Origin: Allomuricauda ruestringensis DSM 13258
GTDB lineage: Bacteria; Bacteroidota; Bacteroidia; Flavobacteriales; Flavobacteriaceae
DNA length: 64,000 nt
Reading direction: 5' to 3'
Assembly: GCF_000224085.1 (NCBI RefSeq)
Contig: NC_015945.1
Span: 3,774,501 to 3,838,500, forward strand
Shown: one piece after another, positions 26,487 through 35,254 of the stretch
Position numbering within the stretch: position 1 is the stretch's first letter
Layout of the letters: every line of letters starts with the position of its first letter
Notes under the pieces: generated by a model
Seen by the model: the letters and a program-made list of their open reading frames with translations, nothing else
Database searches by the model: none
Told to the model about the DNA's origin: nothing
Made by a program: the position numbers and the translations under genes

Positions 26487-27800
26487 ATGCCACTAATCAT
26501 TGCCGTTCTAGGTATTTTTCTGCTTTTCTTACTCATCGCAAAATTTAAACTCAACGCCTTCCTATCCTTCATTATCGTATGCCTCTTTGTAGGTATTTTT
26601 CAAGGAATGGAACTGGAAAGTTTAGTGAACTCCATTCAACGAGGTATCGGGAATACCTTAGGTTTTCTGGTTCTAATTCTGGGACTGGGTGCTATGTTGG
26701 GGAAATTGGTCGCCGATAGTGGCGCCGCACAACAAATCACCACCCAACTTGTAGCCAAGTTTGGAGTAAAGCACGTACAATGGGCAATGGTGGTTACGGG
26801 ATTTATCGTGGGAATACCGATGTTCTATTCCGTAGGCTTCGTTATTTTAATTCCTTTGGTTTTTACCATAGCATTTTCCACGGGACTGCCCTTACTCTAC
26901 GTAGGATTGCCAATGCTGACTTCTTTATCGGTCACACATGGGTACCTTCCTCCCCACCCTGCTCCTACGGCCATCGCAGCCATGTTTAATGCGGATATTG
27001 GAAAAACATTATTGTACGGACTTATCGTAGCTGTTCCCGCTATCATCGTGGCAGGTCCTTTATTTGCCCGTACCATTAAAAATATAGAAGCCAAACCCCT
27101 AAAGGAATTTTACAATGCCGAACCTATACCAGAAGAGGAACTCCCATCCACAGCAGTAAGTATTTTAACTGCGCTCTCCCCTATTATTTTTATTGGGATA
27201 GGCATCGCAGCAGAACAATTCTTGGAAGAAGGCTTGTTGCAGAACATACTAGTCTTTATTGGTAATCCAGTAATTGCTTTGCTGCTATCCGTGCTCATTG
27301 CCATCTATTCTCTGGGATTGGCCAAGGGCAAGGAAATGGGTGATTTAATGAATTCGCTTTCCACCTCGGTTTCCAGTATTACGATGATTCTATTGATTAT
27401 TGCAGGGGCCGGAGCTTTAAAAGAAGTTTTGATAGATAGTCAAGTGAGCGATTATATCGCCAATAGTTTAAAAGGTTCGAGTGTTTCACCATTAGTGCTT
27501 GCTTGGCTCATAGCCACCGCCATTCGTGTAAGTGTAGGGTCCGCCACCGTAGCAGGGCTCACTGCAGCGGGTATTGTACTACCTTTGGCTTCGGGCACAG
27601 GTACAAGCCCAGAATTAATGGTACTGGCCATTGGTTCCGGAAGTTTGATGCTCTCCCATGTCAACGATACAGGTTTTTGGATGTTCAAGGAATATTTTAA
27701 CCTGTCCGTCAAAGAAACGCTCTCCACTTGGACCGTCATGGAAACCTTGGTTGGTATTATGGGACTCTTGGGCGTTTTGGCAATCAACAGTATAATCTAA
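26487..27800 (+). CDS. GntP-family gluconate / D-serine type H+ symporter
   Basis: 437 residues, hydrophobic throughout with 12 or so predicted membrane segments. GntP-family features: MLGKLVADSGAAQQI, the PPHPAPTAIA loop in HGYLPPHPAPTAIAAMFN, and SGSLMLSHVNDTGFWMFKEYF near the end. The family imports gluconate, related sugar acids or D-serine (DsdX). The operon partners RidA and an M19 dipeptidase point to an amino-acid-type substrate, whereas a gluconokinase gene 15 kb away (42658) would fit gluconate. Substrate unresolved. Confidence 0.88.
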   Translation: MPLIIAVLGIFLLFLLIAKFKLNAFLSFIIVCLFVGIFQGMELESLVNSIQRGIGNTLGFLVLILGLGAMLGKLVADSGAAQQITTQLVAKFGVKHVQWAMVVTGFIVGIPMFYSVGFVILIPLVFTIAFSTGLPLLYVGLPMLTSLSVTHGYLPPHPAPTAIAAMFNADIGKTLLYGLIVAVPAIIVAGPLFARTIKNIEAKPLKEFYNAEPIPEEELPSTAVSILTALSPIIFIGIGIAAEQFLEEGLLQNILVFIGNPVIALLLSVLIAIYSLGLAKGKEMGDLMNSLSTSVSSITMILLIIAGAGALKEVLIDSQVSDYIANSLKGSSVSPLVLAWLIATAIRVSVGSATVAGLTAAGIVLPLASGTGTSPELMVLAIGSGSLMLSHVNDTGFWMFKEYFNLSVKETLSTWTVMETLVGIMGLLGVLAINSII

Positions 27801-27811
27801 CGATACAATTT

Positions 27812-28279
27812 ATGGAAAAATCACCATCGCAACGTTTGGAGGCGTTAAACCTCCAATTACCTCCTGCCCCACCACCTGCAGGAGTTTATCGACCTGTTTT
27901 AGTGGTAGGCAACTTTTTATATGTGTCAGGTCAAGGCCCTGTTAATCTCGATGGCTCTCTGATGACCGGTAGAGCCGGCGATGACCTCGATGAAGAACAG
28001 GCAAAATTGGCAGCCAGACAAGTCGGTTTGACCATGTTGTCCACCATTACCACTCACTTTGGCAGTTTGGACAAAATCAAAAGAATGGTGAAAGTATTGG
28101 GAATGGTAAATTGCACTCCAGATTTTGGCAAGCACCCCTATGTGATCAATGGTTTTAGTGAATTAATGGCGGATGTCTTTGGACAAGAAAACGGTATCGG
28201 GGCACGGAGTGCCGTAGGTATGATGCTCCCCAACAATATTGCCGTAGAAATTGAAGCTATTTTTGAACTTCACCCATAA
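27812..28279 (+). CDS. RidA/YjgF-family protein
   Basis: 155 residues from ATG 27812 (MEKSPSQRLEAL), 11 bases after the permease stop; a frame opening earlier overlaps the permease and is not needed. Visible: NFLYVSGQGPVNLDG, EEQAKLAARQVGLTMLSTI, RMVKVLGMVNCTPDF and RSAVGMMLPNNIAVEIEAIF with the Arg that binds the substrate carboxylate in RidA. RidA enzymes hydrolyse reactive enamines/imines produced by PLP-dependent dehydratases, in the cytoplasm. This longer subgroup (about 155 residues) often sits with amino-acid catabolic genes. Confidence 0.85.
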   Translation: MEKSPSQRLEALNLQLPPAPPPAGVYRPVLVVGNFLYVSGQGPVNLDGSLMTGRAGDDLDEEQAKLAARQVGLTMLSTITTHFGSLDKIKRMVKVLGMVNCTPDFGKHPYVINGFSELMADVFGQENGIGARSAVGMMLPNNIAVEIEAIFELHP

Positions 28280-28288
28280 AGACAGCAT

Positions 28289-29353
28289 ATGTTCGTATTT
28301 GATGCGCATCTAGACCTTGCCATGAATGCCTTGGAATGGAACCGCGACCTTACCCTGCCCGTTTCGGAAATAAGGGAACGTGAACAAGGAATGATCGATA
28401 AACCCGACCGTGGCAAGAACACCGTTTCCCTTCCGGCTATGCGAGAAGGCAATATAGGCCTTTGCATGGCCACACAAATTGCTCGTTTCGTAAAAAAAGG
28501 AAGTCCAATCCCTGGTTGGAATTCACAGCATCAAGCTTGGGCACAGACCCAAGGGCAATTGGCGTGGTACAAAACCATGGAAAAGGCCGGTGAGATGGTT
28601 CAAATCAAGGACAAGGAAGGTTTGGAGAAACATCTCAAACTTTGGAACAGCGATGAACCCAAAAAGCCCATTGGATACATTTTAAGTTTAGAAGGTGCCG
28701 ATTCCATTGTGGACTTGAGCTACTTGGAACAATCTTACGAATCCGGGCTCAGGGCTATTGGTCCCGCTCATTATGGGCCGGGAATTTACGCCCATGGAAC
28801 GGATTCCGTTGGCGGCATTGGGCAAAAGGGTCGTGAGTTGCTCAAAAAAGTGGAGGAACTCAACCTAATTTTGGATGCCACCCACTTATGCGATAAGAGC
28901 TTTTGGGAAACTATGGATGTGTACAACGGTCCCGTTTGGGCGAGCCACAACAATTGCAGAGCATTGGTGGACCACAACCGCCAGTTTTCCGATGAGCAAA
29001 TCAAGGAACTTATCCACAGAAAGGCTGTAATCGGTGTTGCTTTGGATGCCTGGATGATGGTTCCCAATTGGATTCGGGGAAAATCAACCCCAAAAGAAAT
29101 GAATGTAACCCTGGAGATTGCGGTGGACAATATTGACCATATCTGTCAATTGGCAGGCAACACCAATCACGTTGGTATTGGAACCGATTTGGACGGTGCT
29201 TTTGGGAAAGAACAGAGTCCATGGGATTTGGAAACTATCGCAGACCTTCAAAAAATTCCAAATCTTTTGAGAAAAAGAGGCTATAGTAATTCGGATATTG
29301 AGAAAATCATGAATCAAAATTTCATCAATTTTTTAAGAAAAGTTTGGTCCTAA
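28289..29353 (+). CDS. Membrane dipeptidase-type peptidase M19
   Basis: 354 residues, no signal peptide, so probably cytoplasmic. Begins MFVFDAHLDLAMNALEW, the first zinc motif (His-x-Asp), bridging Glu in YILSLEGADSI, zinc His residues in LDATHLCD and WASHNNCRALV, and the C-terminal GIGTDLDGAFG. Renal-dipeptidase-type enzymes cleave dipeptides with L- or D- residues at the C-terminal side. Nine bases after RidA and in one operon with the permease, suggesting uptake and breakdown of a D-amino acid or L,D-dipeptide; this is inference. Confidence 0.88.
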   Translation: MFVFDAHLDLAMNALEWNRDLTLPVSEIREREQGMIDKPDRGKNTVSLPAMREGNIGLCMATQIARFVKKGSPIPGWNSQHQAWAQTQGQLAWYKTMEKAGEMVQIKDKEGLEKHLKLWNSDEPKKPIGYILSLEGADSIVDLSYLEQSYESGLRAIGPAHYGPGIYAHGTDSVGGIGQKGRELLKKVEELNLILDATHLCDKSFWETMDVYNGPVWASHNNCRALVDHNRQFSDEQIKELIHRKAVIGVALDAWMMVPNWIRGKSTPKEMNVTLEIAVDNIDHICQLAGNTNHVGIGTDLDGAFGKEQSPWDLETIADLQKIPNLLRKRGYSNSDIEKIMNQNFINFLRKVWS

Positions 29354-29525
29354 TTGTTGAATTGAATCAGACGCCTTATGAACAAGTGGGAAAAATACCT
29401 TTCCCAAGCCTAAAATTTCACTCCAGAGAGCAAGGAACATGTTAAAATAGGGGCTTTTACCCAGTTAAATACCAAACAGTATTTGATTTTTTATATCTTA
29501 GATTCGACCAACAGTAACCCACAAG

Positions 29526-30140
29526 ATGACCAAGAAAGCAGAAAAAACCACCGCTTACATTATTGAGACCGTGGCCCCCATTTTTAACAAGCACGGCTAT
29601 ATTGGTACAAGTATGAGCGACCTTACCGAGGCCACAGGCCTTACCAAAGGTGCGATTTACGGGAATTTTGAAAATAAAGAAGCCTTGGCCCTTTCGGCAT
29701 TTGAGCACAATCGAAACGTATTGCTTGAAACCATTGATAACAAGCTGGAAATCGGTGTAAAAGCATTTGATAAATTGTTTTGCTTATTGAGTTTTTACAA
29801 ACAATACGATATGTTTACACTTCCCTTGGGTGGATGCCCCATATTAAATGTTGGGGTAGATGCGCAAGCCAACAATAAACTTCTATCGGCAGCCGTAAAG
29901 GAAACCGTCAAAGAAATTGAAGGTAAAATTGCCCTTGTTTTGGAAAATGGAGCCAATAAAGAAGAAATCCGTTTGCCTGTGCCTCCCTTACAATTTGCCA
30001 AACAACTGTTCACTATGATTCAAGGAGCGGTAGCGATGAGCACTATTACTCAGGACCGAAAATATTTGGTCAACACCATCACCTACTTGGAGTATTTGGT
30101 GAAGCAGGAGCTGAAGAAAAAAGCTAACTTAGATTTTTAA
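29526..30140 (+). CDS. TetR/AcrR-family repressor
   Basis: 204 residues. N-terminal HTH 8-55 (YIIETVAPIFNKHGYIGTSM, TEATGLTKGAIYGNFENKEAL), C-terminal ligand domain with a conserved GGCPILNVGVDAQANNKL. Likely controls its own operon, for instance the thioesterase 48 bases downstream. No clear operator palindrome was noticed in the 170 bases upstream. Ligand unknown. Confidence 0.88.
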   Translation: MTKKAEKTTAYIIETVAPIFNKHGYIGTSMSDLTEATGLTKGAIYGNFENKEALALSAFEHNRNVLLETIDNKLEIGVKAFDKLFCLLSFYKQYDMFTLPLGGCPILNVGVDAQANNKLLSAAVKETVKEIEGKIALVLENGANKEEIRLPVPPLQFAKQLFTMIQGAVAMSTITQDRKYLVNTITYLEYLVKQELKKKANLDF

Positions 30141-30187
30141 TCCATAGTTTTTTTAGAGAATGATGTAAACAAGCTAAAGAATATTAA

Positions 30188-30625
30188 ATGATAGATAATA
30201 ATTCCAATAGCTATGCGACACTTGAACTTCCTGTACAATGGAGTGACATGGATGCTGCACAACACGTAAACAATACGGTATATCTACGGTGGATAGAATC
30301 CGCACGCATACAGATGTTTCGAAAAATGCAGGAAGGTAAGTTAGAGTTTGGGAAAGTTATCCCAATCCTGGCTTGGCAAGACTGTAAATATATTTTTCCG
30401 GTTACCTTTCCCGATCAGGTTGTTATTACTTTAGACGTAATAGAATTGCTGGAAGATAGGGTTCTTTGCGAGGGGAAAATCCATAGCAAAAAGCATGAGC
30501 GAATTGTAGCCATATCCAAAACGTTGTTAGTTGCTTTTGATAGAGAAGAATCAAAAAAACAACAATTGCCTCAAAAATGGAGAAAATCGTTCACTGACTT
30601 TTATGGAGACTCTATTTTGAAATAA
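30188..30625 (+). CDS. Acyl-CoA thioesterase, hot-dog fold
   Basis: 145 residues. LPVQWSDMDAAQHVNNTVYL carries the 4HBT signature; VVITLDVIELLEDRVLCEGKI forms the central strands. Probably hydrolyses acyl-CoA in the cytoplasm; specificity unknown. Located 48 bases after the TetR gene, likely cotranscribed. It is not closely similar to the thioesterase at 8808 beyond the family motif. Confidence 0.85.
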   Translation: MIDNNSNSYATLELPVQWSDMDAAQHVNNTVYLRWIESARIQMFRKMQEGKLEFGKVIPILAWQDCKYIFPVTFPDQVVITLDVIELLEDRVLCEGKIHSKKHERIVAISKTLLVAFDREESKKQQLPQKWRKSFTDFYGDSILK

Positions 30626-30673
30626 ACTTAAAGTTTAATTAAATAAAGGATGTAATTCTTTTTTGAGTATAGT

Positions 30674-30755
30674 TGTCATTCCGACAGAGCGAAGCGACGA
30701 GGAATCTCCTATCCTTGAATCTGGGAAGAGATTTCTCACTATGTTCGAAATGACA
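30674..30755. repeat. Dispersed stem-loop repeat, GTCATTCCGACAGAGCG subtype
   Basis: Left end GTCATTCCGACAGAGCGAAG then GACGAGGAATCTC, right end GAGATTTCTCACT and GTTCGAAATGACA. Nearly the same left 35 bases recur at 37194, so the two share a subtype. Confidence 0.8.
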
Positions 30756-30768
30756 CGATACCTTAAAA

Positions 30769-32172
30769 TCAATTTCCCTTCACACGGAATATCCAAGTTT
30801 TATCCTCGTATTTTCCAAAAAACTTACTATCCCGGGCCTTTCTTGCCTCTTCCATGGTGTTGTAGCGCTCCAAATACACGTAATTGTATTTATTGAAGCT
30901 CCTGTAAAAAGACTTTGGTTCCAGTCCTTTTTCTCTGAGGGTCTTCATAAAATTATTGAAGTACTTTTTAGTTCCGTACACATTGGCAATCAAATAGAAA
31001 CCGGGCTCTAGACCGTCCTCGCTTTCTACCTCTTCATATCTTTCGTTGGGTAGCACGGCTACTTTTTGGTTCTGTAGGCTAGCGATACTGTCTTTTACGC
31101 GTTGTAATTCCAGTTGTTCGTTAATTCGCTGTACTTCGGCCAAAGAATCCCTTTCACGTTGCAATTGTCTTCTTGCTTCGAGTTCTCTTTGTTCTTGCTC
31201 CCTGCGCTGTTGTTCGATTTCTTCTTCCCTTCGATTTAGCTCGGGCAGTACTTTTTCTTTTGATTTTGTTTTCCCAAAGTGATAGGAAGCAATAATTTCG
31301 ATAGTGGCATCTTCTTCACTCAATGCGCTATCCGTGCCAAATTCCATAAGTCCACCAACTGAAAATGCATTGGAAATTGTAATGCCCAATCCACCAGAAG
31401 GTCCATAAAAACTATTATATCCGCCTTGAACCCAAAACTTTGACGTCGAGAACAATCCGTTCAACCCAAATTGGGTATCACCGTTGGGAACTGATTTAAG
31501 GTAAAGCACAGGACGAACGTAGCTGCTACCGAGGCTTTGGGACAACATTAAGGGAAAATCATTACTAAGGGTTCCAGTAACGCTTTGAAAGCTCTCTATA
31601 CTTTCTCTATTATTTCCAGAAACGTTAAAACCAATGGCATTCTCAAAAGCCAATCCTACACTAAATTGGTTGACCGACAAACGTAATCCAGGTGAAAATC
31701 GAACTTTAAAACCTTCCAAATCTTCCAAAGCTACGGGGTCTACCTCATCTCCTTGAACAAATTGTTCATCCGCAACGGTCTGTTGAAAAGCAAATGTATT
31801 GAGTCCTGCCATTAAGCTCACCCCCTCATCCAATTCAAAAGTCTGGGCAAAATTCAAATTACCTCCCGTGTAGAGAAATAACCCTGTATTGTGTTGCAAA
31901 AAGCCGACCGAGGCAACCGAAGCTGTATTTAATTGATGCGTGTAATTGGCAAAAATGGATGTTGGGTCACCATCTATACTTTGCCATTGCCAACGGGTCC
32001 AAACGGAAAGGGAATTGGGGTTGTTCCAATCCAGCGCATAAGTTGGATTGAACAAACTGGCATTGAATTGCGTCAAAGAATGTTGCCTAAAATCTGATGG
32101 CAACGCAGATTCCTGCCCCCAACTTAGGGTGCAAATTACCATTGTAAACAAACAAACCAGAAACCTTGGCAT
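30769..32172 (-). CDS. PorP/SprF-family outer-membrane protein with coiled-coil and SPOR-like C-terminus
   Basis: 467 residues. Signal peptide to about residue 19 (CTLSWGQ). Residues 20-305 match the type IX secretion PorP/SprF family (FRQHSLTQFNASLFNPTYA, SVGFLQHNTGLFLYTGGNLN, GGYNSFYGPSGGLGITI), a beta-barrel-like domain. A charged coiled-coil follows (REEEIEQQRREQEQRELEAR, about 315-375), and the last 80 residues look like a SPOR-type domain (GFYLIANVYGTKKYFNNFM, NYVYLERYNTMEEARKAR). SPOR domains bind denuded peptidoglycan, so the protein could tether a T9SS-associated barrel to the cell wall. Confidence 0.82.
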   Translation of the reverse strand: MPRFLVCLFTMVICTLSWGQESALPSDFRQHSLTQFNASLFNPTYALDWNNPNSLSVWTRWQWQSIDGDPTSIFANYTHQLNTASVASVGFLQHNTGLFLYTGGNLNFAQTFELDEGVSLMAGLNTFAFQQTVADEQFVQGDEVDPVALEDLEGFKVRFSPGLRLSVNQFSVGLAFENAIGFNVSGNNRESIESFQSVTGTLSNDFPLMLSQSLGSSYVRPVLYLKSVPNGDTQFGLNGLFSTSKFWVQGGYNSFYGPSGGLGITISNAFSVGGLMEFGTDSALSEEDATIEIIASYHFGKTKSKEKVLPELNRREEEIEQQRREQEQRELEARRQLQRERDSLAEVQRINEQLELQRVKDSIASLQNQKVAVLPNERYEEVESEDGLEPGFYLIANVYGTKKYFNNFMKTLREKGLEPKSFYRSFNKYNYVYLERYNTMEEARKARDSKFFGKYEDKTWIFRVKGN

Positions 32173-32214
32173 ACGAGAAAATGGAAATTAAACGTTACTT
32201 TTAAAACTGATTAA

Positions 32215-32222
32215 CAAAAATA
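32215..32222 (-). promoter_or_regulatory. -7 box (TATTTTTG) of the PorP/SprF gene
   Basis: Exact TAnnTTTG match on the minus strand, 42 bases before the start codon. No clear -33 TTTG. Confidence 0.4.
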
Positions 32223-32244
32223 CACGGGAACTTTGAATAGAACT

Positions 32245-32769
32245 ATGCGAACCATCAAACCTCTAATCGCCCTTGCAATTATACTCGTTGGATGTATTGG
32301 CTGCAAAAAAGATACGAAAATTGGGGAAGACCCCGTTATTTCCACCTTCTATTTTATTCGCCATGCCGAAAAAGACAGAACCGACCCAGAAAATCCAGAC
32401 CCGGAACTTAACCAAAATGGATTGGACAGGGCAATTCGATGGGCAGAGGTGTTCGACCCCATTCCTTTGGATATGGTTTATTCCACGAATTATGAGCGCA
32501 CTCAAATGACAGCTGCCCCAACATCTATAAAAAAAGACATCGACATAAAATATTATGATCCAAACGCTTTGGATATTGAAGAGTTTAAACTTGCAAACGA
32601 GGGTAAAAATGTGCTAGTGGTAGGCCATAGCAACACAACCCCCATGCTCGTAAACAAAATAATAAGCTTAGAAAAATACGACCAGATGGACGATACGGAT
32701 AACAGCAGCCTCTTTATTGTTCGGATTATTGATGGAGTGCCCACTGATATCCGTCTAAAAATGGACTAG
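32245..32769 (+). CDS. Histidine phosphatase (phosphoglycerate mutase-like) lipoprotein
   Basis: 174 residues from ATG 32245. Lipobox IGC or GC-like in LVGCIGCKK. Catalytic motif FYFIRHAEKD with the phosphorylated His, and the second His in VLVVGHSNTTP. Small histidine phosphatases of this extracytoplasmic type dephosphorylate unknown metabolites or proteins. Its stop codon TAG overlaps the stop of the convergent DUF6503 gene within the palindrome CTAG. Confidence 0.87.
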   Translation: MRTIKPLIALAIILVGCIGCKKDTKIGEDPVISTFYFIRHAEKDRTDPENPDPELNQNGLDRAIRWAEVFDPIPLDMVYSTNYERTQMTAAPTSIKKDIDIKYYDPNALDIEEFKLANEGKNVLVVGHSNTTPMLVNKIISLEKYDQMDDTDNSSLFIVRIIDGVPTDIRLKMD

Positions 32770-33509
32770 TTTTTCTCGACAGAAATGTTTTTGAGTTCTA
32801 TTTTTGATAATAGTTCCAACCCGCCCTCGTTGTATTGCTGACCGATTTCCAAAATTCCTGAGGAATCATTTTTAGGTTTGTAGTTTTCATAATCCACAAA
32901 ACGGATACCTTTTACGTAACGCTCATTATAGGCTTTCCTGAAACGTTGCCCTCCCCCATCCGCATGAAAGTCATAAGCTAAGTAAGTGGGTTTAAAAGTC
33001 TTCAAATCAAACCAATACAAGTAAGTATCTTCAAAGTCATCGCCCCCGCCCTGTTGGTCAAAAGTGACTTTTACTTTGTAATATTCCTTGTCTTCAATAG
33101 TTTCTTTGCCCAAAAGCTCTTTGTTAACGGCAGCATCATTTAACCCATAGGGCAATCGCACAAAATAGTGTACGGAATTTATGGAGTTGGCGTATTTCAC
33201 CGCCATGGTATCGTGGACCATGACCAAAGAATCGTTCATATAACGCTCAAAGTCATCACCGCGCTTGATATCTATAATGGTTGTGGAGTCCAAATCGGAT
33301 ATTCTTTTAAAAACACGTTGACCATCAATACTTTCTGAAACATAGGTCTTGTCCCGGAAATCAAAAGTTACTTTGTGATCGTCGAACAACTTTCCTCCAC
33401 TATCGGCAATGGAATTGTCAATAATTGCTTGGGCCGTCAAGGCTTTCTTTGGTTCTTGTTTGCATCCAATGGCTAAAACAAGCATTAGGGGGATTAAAAT
33501 TTTTTTCAT
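32766..33509 (-). CDS. DUF6503-like lipoprotein
   Basis: 247 residues from ATG 33509 (MKKILIPLMLVLAIGC), lipobox AIGC. Mature protein is beta-rich with LTAQAIIDNSIADSGGKLFD, RVFKRISDLDSTTIID and TYLYWFDLKTFKPTYLAYDF. It resembles the outer-membrane-lipoprotein-sorting-like fold of Bacteroidota DUF6503 proteins; function unknown. Divergent from smpB. The earlier in-frame start at 33545 would add a hydrophilic stretch before the signal and is rejected. Confidence 0.7.
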   Translation of the reverse strand: MKKILIPLMLVLAIGCKQEPKKALTAQAIIDNSIADSGGKLFDDHKVTFDFRDKTYVSESIDGQRVFKRISDLDSTTIIDIKRGDDFERYMNDSLVMVHDTMAVKYANSINSVHYFVRLPYGLNDAAVNKELLGKETIEDKEYYKVKVTFDQQGGGDDFEDTYLYWFDLKTFKPTYLAYDFHADGGGQRFRKAYNERYVKGIRFVDYENYKPKNDSSGILEIGQQYNEGGLELLSKIELKNISVEKN

Positions 33510-33575
33510 GAGTTGGTTTTGGTACTTATTCGTAAAATCTACCATAACATTACAATTTTCTTGGCAAAGAGTTTA

Positions 33576-33583
33576 TATTTTTG
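33576..33583 (+). promoter_or_regulatory. -7 box (TATTTTTG) of smpB
   Basis: Exact TAnnTTTG, ending 6 bases before the ATG at 33590, so smpB mRNA would be leaderless. It also overlaps and excludes the in-frame TTG at 33581. Confidence 0.45.
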
Positions 33584-33589
33584 TCCACG

Positions 33590-34051
33590 ATGCAGAAAAA
33601 TATCAATATAAAAAATAGAAGGGCCCGATTTGATTACGAAATATTGGACACCTATACGGCAGGTATTGTTTTGGGTGGTACCGAAATAAAATCACTCCGA
33701 TTGGGCAAAGCTTCCATTTCACAAAGCTTTTGTGAATTCAATGACAAAGGCGAACTTTTTGTTGTCAACATGCAGATTGATGAATACAGTCACGGAGGAC
33801 ATTACAACCATGCCCCAAAGGCTGTACGTAAACTGCTGCTCAACAAGCGTGAACTAAAAAAGCTTCAAAAGGAGGTGGCCGCCACGGGCCTCACCATTGT
33901 TCCGCTCAAAGTTTTTATAAATGATAGAGGTCTAGCCAAAATGAACATTGGCCTAGCCAAGGGTAAAAAACTATACGACAAACGCGAAACCATTAAAAGT
34001 CGGGACAGCAAGCGAAACTTGGACCGAATCAAAAAGAGTTTCAACAACTAA
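33590..34051 (+). CDS. smpB: SsrA-binding protein
   Basis: 153 residues from ATG 33590 ([19 protein letters not shown]). Typical Smp[21 protein letters not shown], the [10 protein letters not shown] stretch, [20 protein letters not shown] and a basic tail [15 protein letters not shown]. It delivers tmRNA to stalled ribosomes for trans-translation. The tmRNA gene itself is not in this window. Confidence 0.96.
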   Translation: MQKNINIKNRRARFDYEILDTYTAGIVLGGTEIKSLRLGKASISQSFCEFNDKGELFVVNMQIDEYSHGGHYNHAPKAVRKLLLNKRELKKLQKEVAATGLTIVPLKVFINDRGLAKMNIGLAKGKKLYDKRETIKSRDSKRNLDRIKKSFNN

Positions 34052-34498
34052 AATTGTTGGGGTATTGGAAGTCTGAAGTCAGTATACAGTGCGCAGTCAG
34101 CAGTAATTCCTGCCTTTAATGTTTGCCTGCCTGCCGTTCCATGTTTCAAGTTTCAGGTTACTGCCCACTACGTTATTTTGTTATTGAGTTATCGCCTTCT
34201 TCATACTACTTCCTATTTGATGCTCGATGTCAGAAATCGGAAGCACGAAGAAAAAGTTCAAGAGCACAATCTATTCGTGGTCATTAGTGAAATCCGTGTC
34301 AATTATAACCAATCGTCATTCCGAACTCGTTTCGGAATCCCATAAGAGTGAGACCCTGAAACCAGTTCAGGGTGGCGAGATTTCTCACGCTCCCGTCGGT
34401 TGGTTCGAAAATGACAAGATTGTTCGATCACTAAGTTACTGCAACTGCCAACTGCGTACTGCTTACTGCACATACATGGTCAATTAAACAGTTAGCTA
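34052..34498. repeat. Gene-free stretch with two repeat styles
   Basis: 447 bases. At 34081-34110 an ACTGC-style phrase in one orientation (CAGTGCGCAGTCAGCAGT), at 34437-34470 the opposite orientation (CAACTGCGTACTGCTTACTG), and between them a copy of the GTCATTCCG...CGAAAATGACA stem-loop repeat at 34314-34416 with an inner pair GAGACCCTGAAACC / GGTGGCGAGATTTCTC. The spurious frames here are low-complexity translations of the repeats. Confidence 0.65.
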
Positions 34499-35140
34499 TC
34501 AATTCTTGTCTTCCAGCAAAGGAACAAATCGGAAAGACCCAAATTCCTTTTTCTCAAACTCTTTTTCTGACTTTCTCTCGAACAAGGTCATAATCTGTTC
34601 ATCCACTCCAACAGGAATTACCAACCTACCCCCTACTTTCAATTGGGACAATAGTGGTCTAGGTACCTCGGGAGCGCCCGCTGTCACAATGATCCCATCA
34701 AAAGGAGCTTCTTCAGGCAATCCTTTGTAGCCATCGCCAAAAATCATTTTCTTGGGACGATAATGCATTTTATTGAAAAACAATCGGGTTGTCTTAAACA
34801 ATTCCAATTGACGCTCAATGGTGTACACCTTCGCCCTTAAATGTAACAGAACAGCTGTTTGATATCCGCTTCCCGTACCAATCTCCAATATTTTGGCATT
34901 GGGTTTCACCTCCAACAATTCACTTTGGAAAGCAACGGTGTATGGTTGGGATATGGTTTGGTCCGCACCAATGGGAAACGCTTTATCCTGATAAGCGTGG
35001 TCCTCAAAACCACTGTCCAAAAACAAATGCCTCGGAATAGTTTTTATGGCTTCCAATACTTTTTTGTCCGTAACTCCCTTGGCAGCAACAATCTCGGCCA
35101 AGTTATTCCGCATTCCCTTGTGCTTGTGCGTATCCTTCAT
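34499..35140 (-). CDS. pcm: Protein-L-isoaspartate O-methyltransferase
   Basis: 213 residues. SAM-binding motif LEIGTGSGYQTAVLL near residue 84, preceded by the PCMT signature QDKAFPIGADQTISQPYTVA, and GAPEVPRPLLSQLKVGG later. It methylates isoaspartyl residues in aged proteins to start their repair, in the cytoplasm. N-terminus MKDTHKHKGMRNNLAEIV is as in flavobacterial homologues. Divergent from the oxidoreductase gene at 35255. Confidence 0.93.
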   Translation of the reverse strand: MKDTHKHKGMRNNLAEIVAAKGVTDKKVLEAIKTIPRHLFLDSGFEDHAYQDKAFPIGADQTISQPYTVAFQSELLEVKPNAKILEIGTGSGYQTAVLLHLRAKVYTIERQLELFKTTRLFFNKMHYRPKKMIFGDGYKGLPEEAPFDGIIVTAGAPEVPRPLLSQLKVGGRLVIPVGVDEQIMTLFERKSEKEFEKKEFGSFRFVPLLEDKN

Positions 35141-35206
35141 CGTCTGTAGTCTGGTGGCACGAATTTATAAAGTTCCCCCAAATATCAACGTAGTTCCGTT
35201 CAAAAT

Positions 35207-35239
35207 TTTGTGGAAACTGCCATCATATCCGTATTTTTG
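35207..35239 (+). promoter_or_regulatory. Promoter of the Gfo/Idh gene (-33 TTTG, -7 TATTTTTG)
   Basis: TTTG at 35207-35210 and TATTTTTG at 35232-35239 are spaced 21 bases, both exact. The ATG at 35255 is 16 bases downstream, which rules out the earlier in-frame start at 35210. Confidence 0.65.
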
Positions 35240-35254
35240 ACAAAAACAGGTAAT

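Noticed and set aside
34227..34487. 86-codon frame
   Set aside because: It translates the dispersed stem-loop repeat and ACTGC phrases; no protein-like features.
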